A stretch of DNA of 8,338 bases from CAYNRE01 sp964399535 (lineage in GTDB: Bacteria; Planctomycetota; Planctomycetia; Pirellulales; CAYNRE01): positions 1-8,338 of the forward strand of contig CAYNRE010000068.1 in assembly GCA_964399535.1 (NCBI GenBank). The letters run 5' to 3'. The notes under the pieces are model-generated. The model was not told the DNA's origin and made no database searches. It saw nothing but the letters and a program-made list of their open reading frames with translations. A program made the position numbers and the translations under genes. Below are positions 4,134-8,338 of this stretch, one piece after another; the first letter of the stretch is position 1, and every line of letters begins with the position of its first letter.

Positions 4134-5957
4134 ATGGCAACGCGGGTCTACAAGTACGGGGCGCTCGCGCCCGACATGAACGCCGACATCGTGCGGCAGC
4201 AAATGCTGGCGGCGCACGTCTACCGCAACAAGCTCGTCGAGATCGAACGAGAGCGGCGACGGCGCGTGCGCGAGGCCGACTCGGCGCACCACGCCCTCGC
4301 TGCGGCGGAGGCCGCCACGCGGGAGGCGAAGGCCCGCGTCGAGGCCGCCCGGTCCGCCGCCAAGGGGGCGCGCAAGGCGGCCCGCGCGAAGGCCGAGACC
4401 GCGGAGCAACGGGCAACCCTGGACGCCGCCCGGCTGGATCTGCGTGAGGCGCGGATACGTCTCTCCGAGGCGCGTCGCTCTTCCCGCGAGGACGCCTCCC
4501 GCGTGGCGGCGGCGGCGGCGGCGGCCGATTGGGCCACGGAAGAGATCAAGACCGCCCGCGCCGCCTGCGGCGTCTACTGGGGCACCTACTTGCTCTCCGA
4601 GCAAGCGGTCGACGCCGCCCGCAAGACCCCGCTCTACCAGGGCGAGGAGCCCCGCGATCCGAGTTTCCTTCGGTGGTCCGGGGACGGAGCCGTCTCCGTG
4701 CAGATCCAAGGGGGCGTGGACGTGGCGGATCTGTTCGGCGATGACACCAGGATCCGGCTCGCGCCCGTCGACGAGCGCGCGTGGTGGGGAGCGTCTCGCA
4801 GCGAGCGCCGCCTTGCCAGCCGCACCCGCATGAGCATCCGGGTCGGGAGCGACGCGCGTAAGCCCGTGTGGGCGGAGTTCCCGATCATCATGCACCGCCC
4901 GCTTCCGAAGGAGGGCAAGGTCAAGACCGTGACCGTGCAAGTGCGACGCATCGGCCCGCGCGAACGGTGGTCCGTGATCTTCACCGTCGCGCTCCCGGAA
5001 CAGTGGGCCGATGGCAAGTGCGGCGAGGGAGGAGCGGTCGCCGTCGACCTCGGGTGGCGCCTCTTCGACGATGGCGTGCGCGTCGGGGCGTGGACCGGCG
5101 AGGACGGCGAGCGCGGGGACTTCCGCGTCGACACGTCGCGCGTCTCCAAGGCCGACGAGTTGCGCTCCGTGCGCGACAAGAACATGAACGACATGGCTCC
5201 GAAGATACTCGCGTGGCTGCGCGATCCCGGTCGCGAATCGCTCGTACCGGACTGGCTTCGCGATGCCACGCAACATGCTCACGCATGGCGCTCCCCGGCA
5301 CGTTGGAGCGCGCTCGCTCGACGGTGGCGGTCGGAGCGGTTCGATGGCGACTCCGACGGCTACATGATCCTCGAATCGTGGCGCTTCCACGACGACCACA
5401 TGTGGCGGTGGGAAACGTCGCAACGTGAGCGCGCCTTGCTCCACCGGCGCGAGGAGTACCGCAAGGCAGCCGCCAAGCTCACCGAGCGGTACTCGACGCT
5501 CGTGTTGGAGGACTTCGACCTCACCCGAGTCGTGCGGCGCCCGACCGTCGATGACGATCCGAAGCGCGCGGAGGACAACCAGCGCGCTCGCACGCAACGG
5601 CAACGGGTGAGCCCGAGCGAGTTGCGCGAGGCGTTGATCAACGCCTTCCGACGCCGCGGTGGAAAGGTGGTGTTCGTCCCGCCGGAGAACACGACGCGAC
5701 GATGCTCCGCGTGCGGCCACGTCGAGACCTTCGACGCGGCCGCATCCGTCACGCACCAATGCTCCGCGTGCGGGGCCGTGTGGGACCAGGACTACAATGC
5801 GGACGCGAACATGCTCCGCTCGTGGAGCGAGCGCCCAAGTGATGCCGCGACATCCATGGGCACTCGCAAGAAGTCCAACGTCGCGAAAGGAGAGCAGAAA
5901 CCGGGAAAGAAATGGGAGCGCAGGAGGGCGATCAAGGCCGCCAAGGCGGCGGAATGA
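4134..5957 (+). CDS. cas12: Compact type V CRISPR effector, Cas12m-like (type V-M / V-U1)
   Basis: A 607-aa single-protein effector expected to bind crRNA from the array 58 bases downstream and recognise double-stranded DNA. In order: a short N-terminal wedge strand (TRVYKYGALAPDM); a long Ala/Glu/Arg coiled-coil recognition helix region (about 15-150); a beta-rich wedge-like segment (about 155-300); RuvC-I VAVDLGWR with D305; a helical block with WRSPARWSALARRW; RuvC-II LVLEDFDL with E459; a zinc ribbon with C524, C527, C543 and C546; RuvC-III DQDYNADANM with D553; and a Lys/Arg-rich tail (about 570-607). VAVDLGWR and the W-x-SP-x-RW-x-SLA-like block match my recollection of mycobacterial Cas12m2 (about 600 aa). 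That protein has a degraded triad and does not cut, whereas this one keeps D, E and D. The start is fixed by ACGGAGGAACGAG. Another V-U type remains possible; TnpB is disfavoured by the length and the array. Confidence 0.88.
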   Translation: MATRVYKYGALAPDMNADIVRQQMLAAHVYRNKLVEIERERRRRVREADSAHHALAAAEAATREAKARVEAARSAAKGARKAARAKAETAEQRATLDAARLDLREARIRLSEARRSSREDASRVAAAAAAADWATEEIKTARAACGVYWGTYLLSEQAVDAARKTPLYQGEEPRDPSFLRWSGDGAVSVQIQGGVDVADLFGDDTRIRLAPVDERAWWGASRSERRLASRTRMSIRVGSDARKPVWAEFPIIMHRPLPKEGKVKTVTVQVRRIGPRERWSVIFTVALPEQWADGKCGEGGAVAVDLGWRLFDDGVRVGAWTGEDGERGDFRVDTSRVSKADELRSVRDKNMNDMAPKILAWLRDPGRESLVPDWLRDATQHAHAWRSPARWSALARRWRSERFDGDSDGYMILESWRFHDDHMWRWETSQRERALLHRREEYRKAAAKLTERYSTLVLEDFDLTRVVRRPTVDDDPKRAEDNQRARTQRQRVSPSELREALINAFRRRGGKVVFVPPENTTRRCSACGHVETFDAAASVTHQCSACGAVWDQDYNADANMLRSWSERPSDAATSMGTRKKSNVAKGEQKPGKKWERRRAIKAAKAAE

Positions 5958-6015
5958 CGAACCTCTCGCAACGCGGGCCGCAAGTGCGCGAAAGGTCACC
6001 AGGATGGCGGGACGC
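5958..6015 (+). other. Short leader between cas12 and the CRISPR array
   Basis: Only 58 bases separate the cas12 stop from the first repeat. I see no promoter-like hexamers, no T-run and no long A/T-rich leader. The array is therefore likely transcribed with cas12. The segment contains CTCGCAACG, which resembles the first nine bases of the repeat (8 of 9), but the similarity ends there. Confidence 0.5.
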
Positions 6016-6273
6016 CCCGCAACGGCAGCTCGGCGCCCTCGAAGCCGAGACGCGGTGCAGGAGTTCCGCGCAGCTTCGCCCATCCCGACCCGCAACGGCA
6101 GCTCGGCGCCCTCGAAGCCGAGACGGAAGGGGATGTGCCTACGTCTCGGCGACCATCGACACGCCCCGCAACGGCAGCTCGGCGCCCTCGAAGCCGAGAC
6201 GGTAAGCTCCCCGACGAGAAGTCTGCGTCGTCGACCCCCGCAACGGCAGCTCGGCGCCCTCGAAGCCGAGACG
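6016..6273 (+). CRISPR. CRISPR array, four 37-bp repeats and three spacers
   Basis: Four identical 37-bp repeats lie at 6016-6052, 6089-6125, 6165-6201 and 6237-6273. Spacers are 36 bp (6053-6088), 39 bp (6126-6164) and 35 bp (6202-6236) and are unrelated to one another. The repeat begins CCCGCAACGGCAG and ends GAGACG. CTCGGC (repeat positions 14-19) pairs perfectly with GCCGAG (29-34) around a nine-base loop, leaving ACG before the spacer. A hairpin close to the 3' end of the repeat suits a type V crRNA read in the same direction as cas12, with the spacer as 3' guide. No repeat degeneracy is seen, so neither end is marked as old. No cas1 or cas2 lies nearby, so new spacers would need adaptation proteins supplied in trans. 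Confidence 0.97.
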
Positions 6274-6322
6274 CGAGCCATGCCTGCGCAAGTGCCACGG
6301 CACTCCACGAGGACCACAAACC

Positions 6323-6354
6323 TCTTGCGCTAGCGGCGCAAGCGACGCAAGATG
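6323..6354 (+). promoter_or_regulatory. Start-associated repeat, hairpin type (copy G), after the CRISPR array
   Basis: CTTGCGC (6324-6330) and GCGCAAG (6336-6342) form a 7-bp stem around TAGCG, followed by GCAAGATG. It differs from the copy at 4072-4102 only at two adjacent bases (AC here, GT there). It begins 50 bases after the last repeat and ends five bases before the ATG of the next gene. The rest of the 86 bases from the array to that ATG shows nothing else recognisable. Confidence 0.75.
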
Positions 6355-6359
6355 CACCC

Positions 6360-6707
6360 ATGGAAGACCATCCCGTCCCCGCCTGGTACGACCTCAACGA
6401 CAAGCTCGTCCTAGTTCAGTTGAGGCAACCCTACGTCGTGGTCACGCACCCCGCAGAGCCCGTGATCCGAACCGACGCCGGAGCCGTCCCGATGTCCCGC
6501 GTGCGCCCCGAGCACGGGGTCCACGGAGCCATCACGGTCCCCTACTTGCGAGGGCGCCTCCGGGTGGTACCCGGGGAGCCCGGACGCGTGATGTTCGTCG
6601 TCTCCGTGGAGATGGACGATGGCGTCAGGGCCGACGTGTGGCTCGACCGCGACGAGATCGCGTACATCACGGCCACTGAGCAGAGGCTCGTCAAGGCGGC
6701 ATCGTGA
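6360..6707 (+). CDS. Unknown beta-rich 115-aa protein downstream of the array
   Basis: No family recognised. The sequence alternates hydrophobic strands and turns (KLVLVQLRQPYVVVTH, GAITVPYLRGRLRVVP, GRVMFVVSVEMDDGVRADVWLD) and ends in a short helix (ATEQRLVKA). This suggests a small beta-barrel, such as an SH3-like or Sm-like fold, though that is inference from pattern only. The ATG at 6360 lies five bases after the hairpin repeat and has no clear Shine-Dalgarno, unlike almost every other gene here; an ATG at 6352 is out of frame. The stop overlaps the next gene's GTG by four bases (GTGA), indicating translational coupling to the right block rather than to cas12. It could be a regulator or an unrelated phage protein. 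Confidence 0.65.
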   Translation: MEDHPVPAWYDLNDKLVLVQLRQPYVVVTHPAEPVIRTDAGAVPMSRVRPEHGVHGAITVPYLRGRLRVVPGEPGRVMFVVSVEMDDGVRADVWLDRDEIAYITATEQRLVKAAS

Positions 6708-7417
6708 GTGCCGCCGACGAGTTGAAGATGCTCCTGGCGGAGATGGAGCGCAAGGCGCACTGGTCCGTCTCCGTCGCCCGTCTGGTGGAGCAACACGGGG
6801 GCCTCTCGCCGGGCGAGGCGCAGTCGTTTTCGGACGACATGGCCGAGGTGGCGTCACGCTTGCGCAAGTGCGCCGCAGTTGCGTCCCGGCAATCGGTTCC
6901 ACGAGACGTGGACAACGCTAACGCCGAGGCGGTCGGCGACTCGGCCAGCGTAGCGTTGTGGGACGCGATCAATACGTACGCCCTCGCGTGTGGTGGACGC
7001 ACGGGTTCCGACAACCTGTCGAACGCGAGAATGGTCGCGGTGGTCGCGGTGGAGGCCGCCTTGTTGGCTAGCGCCAAGGCGACGCTGGGACACGAGCCGG
7101 CGGGGTTGCAAGCCGCGTACGACGAGTTGGACGAGGAGCACGGGTCGCTCTGCGAGGACATCGAAGAGCACTTGGGGTCGTACTCGTGCGACCGCGAGGG
7201 CAACGCGGCGTCTCCATCCGAGGTGGTCCGGTTCGTCGCGGAAGACATGCGCGTCATGGCGCGAGCGATCCTGCCCGGGTCGACGCAAGCCGACCGCGAG
7301 TCGGCCTCTGCCATCGCCGCCGATGTCTTGCGCGGGGACGGGCGCTGTGACGAGTGCGGGCAGCCGCCAGACGCTTGCTACTGCGCCGAGGACGCTGAGC
7401 CGAAAGATGCGCGATGA
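6704..7417 (+). CDS. Unknown acidic 237-aa protein with C-terminal Cys cluster
   Basis: No family recognised. It is mostly helical and Ala/Glu/Asp-rich: residues 1-60 have helical heptad-like character (DELKMLLAEMERKAHWSVSVARLVEQ), the middle (about 80-125) is an Ala-rich helical stretch that includes SVALWDAINTYALACGG, and an acidic segment follows (DELDEEHGSLCEDIEEHLG). The C-terminus carries CDECGQPPDACYC, a compact four-cysteine group likely to bind zinc. The start is GTG at 6704, overlapping the upstream TGA by four bases. An upstream start would extend far back into the previous gene. The gap to the next gene is 25 bases, so this belongs to the same transcription unit. Confidence 0.7.
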   Translation: MSAADELKMLLAEMERKAHWSVSVARLVEQHGGLSPGEAQSFSDDMAEVASRLRKCAAVASRQSVPRDVDNANAEAVGDSASVALWDAINTYALACGGRTGSDNLSNARMVAVVAVEAALLASAKATLGHEPAGLQAAYDELDEEHGSLCEDIEEHLGSYSCDREGNAASPSEVVRFVAEDMRVMARAILPGSTQADRESASAIAADVLRGDGRCDECGQPPDACYCAEDAEPKDAR

Positions 7418-7442
7418 TTCGGGAGCGGGAAGGTAGGGAATC

Positions 7443-7988
7443 GTGACTGAAGCGAAGTGGTCGTTGCGCGACCTTCAGGAGCAGCAACGCGAGTGGATTC
7501 GAGCGAACCTCAGCGACCCGGCCACGGGAGCGGAGCGCCCCTCGTGGATGCCGCTCCTCGGGCTCGCGGAGGAGTTGGGTGAGTTGGCGGAGGCCAAGAG
7601 CGACTCGGAGCTTGATGACGCGATGGCCGACATCATCATCTTCGGGGCCGACTACTGCTCAGCGGTTGGATGGGACATCCAAGAACTGTGGGACAATCGG
7701 AAGAGGTTGTCGGAGTATTCGGGTTGGTCTGGGACGGGTCCGAGGCTCGTTGTGTGCGTCGGGCGCATCGCTCACCATCACTTGAAGCGGTCACAGGGGA
7801 TCCGCGGAAGCGCGGAACACCACGACCGCGAGGGTCAGAGGTGGTTCGCGGCGTTGCTGGAGGATGTTGGGTTCACCATCGGGGGAGCGTTGCGCGATGA
7901 GCGAGCCGAGCAAGCCGTGTTCGATCTCGTGAGGCGAACTTGGGAACAAGTGCGCCAGCGGAACTGGCGCACGAAGGGGGTCATGTGA
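7443..7988 (+). CDS. MazG-like nucleotide pyrophosphohydrolase domain protein
   Basis: A 181-aa protein. Residues about 35-80 carry the all-alpha NTP pyrophosphohydrolase (MazG-like) signature: PLLGLAEELGELAEA with E43, E44 and E47, then DDAMADIIIF with D59 and D63. These acidic residues would hold the Mg ions used to split nucleoside triphosphates to the monophosphate and pyrophosphate. MazG-like proteins are frequent in phages, where they may adjust nucleotide or alarmone pools; the substrate cannot be told from sequence. The C-terminal half (about 95-181) adds a His-rich stretch (GRIAHHHLKR) and a second helical segment resembling another alpha bundle, possibly a diverged second copy. The start is GTG at 7443 with AAGGTAGGG upstream. 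The TGA shares one base with the next gene's ATG. Confidence 0.78.
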   Translation: MTEAKWSLRDLQEQQREWIRANLSDPATGAERPSWMPLLGLAEELGELAEAKSDSELDDAMADIIIFGADYCSAVGWDIQELWDNRKRLSEYSGWSGTGPRLVVCVGRIAHHHLKRSQGIRGSAEHHDREGQRWFAALLEDVGFTIGGALRDERAEQAVFDLVRRTWEQVRQRNWRTKGVM

Positions 7989-8176
7989 TGGCGAAGCGAG
8001 TGGCGAAACAGACGAGTCGCGAGGTCGTGTGGTTCGCTCGTGCGAATGGGATCAAGCGCATGGGTCCGTACGAGACTCAGCTAGAAGCGTCGGCTGCGCT
8101 CATCGGCCCCGCCGGGCATCCGGTCGGTGGGGCGTACGTTTGGCCGGAGTTGAATGTGCGGAAGAGGACACCATGA
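7988..8176 (+). CDS. Small unknown basic protein, 62 aa
   Basis: No family recognised. It has a basic N-terminus (MAKRVAKQTSREVVWF) and a pattern of strand, turn and helix (EVVWFARANGIKRMGPYETQLEASAALIGP), then VGGAYVWPELNVRKRTP. Small phage proteins of this shape are common. The ATG at 7988 overlaps the stop of the MazG-like gene by one base, and the next gene's ATG overlaps its own stop by four bases, so it is part of a coupled set. Confidence 0.65.
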   Translation: MAKRVAKQTSREVVWFARANGIKRMGPYETQLEASAALIGPAGHPVGGAYVWPELNVRKRTP

Positions 8177-8338
8177 CAGAGGACAATGGCGAGCCGTTCG
8201 TGAACCGCGCCCGGTGTCCCGCGCCCGGTGGCATGGAGTGCCGAGCCGTCGCGCAGGCCGTTGCCCCGTGGCGACGAGAAAACGAGACGCTGCGCGTGAA
8301 CTGCGACCACCTCAGCTCCGAGAACGCCTTTCTTGCCA
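8173..8338 (+). CDS. Partial small protein, cut by the right edge
   Basis: The frame starts at ATG 8173, overlapping the previous stop (ATGA), and stays open to the end of the window, at least 55 residues. It begins MTEDNGEPFVNRARCPAPGG and contains three cysteines (about residues 15, 23 and 44), then a helical, charged stretch (WRRENETLRVNC). AGAGGACACC before the ATG gives a modest ribosome binding site. Too little is visible for a family call. Confidence 0.6.
   Translation, partial: MTEDNGEPFVNRARCPAPGGMECRAVAQAVAPWRRENETLRVNCDHLSSENAFLA

Noticed and set aside
4134..5957. TnpB of an IS605/IS607-type transposon
   Set aside because: The chain is longer than usual TnpB, has a long coiled-coil recognition region, and sits directly beside a true CRISPR array. 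No tnpA and no transposon ends were seen.
5965..6001. Possible degenerate fifth CRISPR repeat upstream of the first repeat
   Set aside because: Only CTCGCAACG resembles the repeat start; the remaining bases do not align and the spacing to the next repeat (51) does not fit the 72-76 bp period.
4107..6317. Long minus-strand open frame (736 codons) opposite cas12 and running through the CRISPR array
   Set aside because: It is the antisense shadow of a GC-rich gene. It lacks a credible start context, repeats a peptide only because it crosses the array, and conflicts with a well-supported plus-strand effector.
4072..6354. The pair of 31-base direct repeats as insertion sequence or att ends
   Set aside because: The repeat belongs to a family found before several other genes and there is no transposase or integrase between the copies. 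Recombination between leader repeats is the simpler reading, although site-specific recombination is not excluded.
6360..6707. Anti-CRISPR gene
   Set aside because: Small size and position beside cas12 are the only hints, and an inhibitor of the element's own effector would be odd. The four-base overlap ties it to the right-hand gene series.

Overview
The window is GC-rich throughout and densely packed with small genes, many separated by 0-70 bases or overlapping by 1-4 bases. The gene mix is a beta-clamp-like protein, a DUF4942 protein, a MazG-like pyrophosphohydrolase and many short unknowns. There is no ribosomal, tRNA or core-metabolism gene. This points to a bacteriophage or phage-like plasmid of a high-GC bacterium. 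The sequence alone does not fix the host or prove that the element is a phage.

Left block (1-2526). A minus-strand gene with a (KAAPAP)6 linker faces away from a plus-strand series: an Ala-rich helical peptide, a two-domain DnaN-like clamp, a Cys-rich protein with a basic tail, and a pentapeptide-repeat mini-protein. The divergent intergenic region (551-795) is less GC-rich and carries a 42-bp periodic set of inverted ACGTTGCG/CGCAACGT sites plus a candidate extended -10. Each gene in this block starts just after a recurrent sequence of the type CCGYTAGCSSCCCGCAAGG, a start-associated repeat. A tandem pair of strong stem-loops follows the clamp gene.

Middle block (2541-4065). Two small unknown genes are followed by a DUF4942-family protein. 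They are compactly spaced and use ordinary ribosome binding sites, with no start-associated repeat.

CRISPR block (4072-6354). A 607-aa compact type V effector (Cas12; from memory it most resembles Cas12m, type V-M, formerly V-U1/C2c4) is followed 58 bases later by a four-repeat, three-spacer CRISPR array. No cas1, cas2 or other cas gene is visible. The effector keeps an apparently complete RuvC triad (D305, E459, D553) and a four-cysteine zinc ribbon. The characterised Cas12m protein I can recall has a degraded triad and binds DNA without cutting it. Near-identical 31-base copies of the hairpin-type start-associated repeat lie on both sides of this block, as if the effector and array form an exchangeable cassette.

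Right block (6360-8338). A beta-rich unknown protein, a 237-aa acidic unknown protein with a C-terminal Cys cluster, a MazG-like protein and two small genes (the last cut by the window edge) form a tightly coupled series with 1- and 4-base start/stop overlaps. The clamp and MazG suggest replication and nucleotide-pool functions. The Cas12-array unit probably targets competing elements or regulates host or competitor genes.
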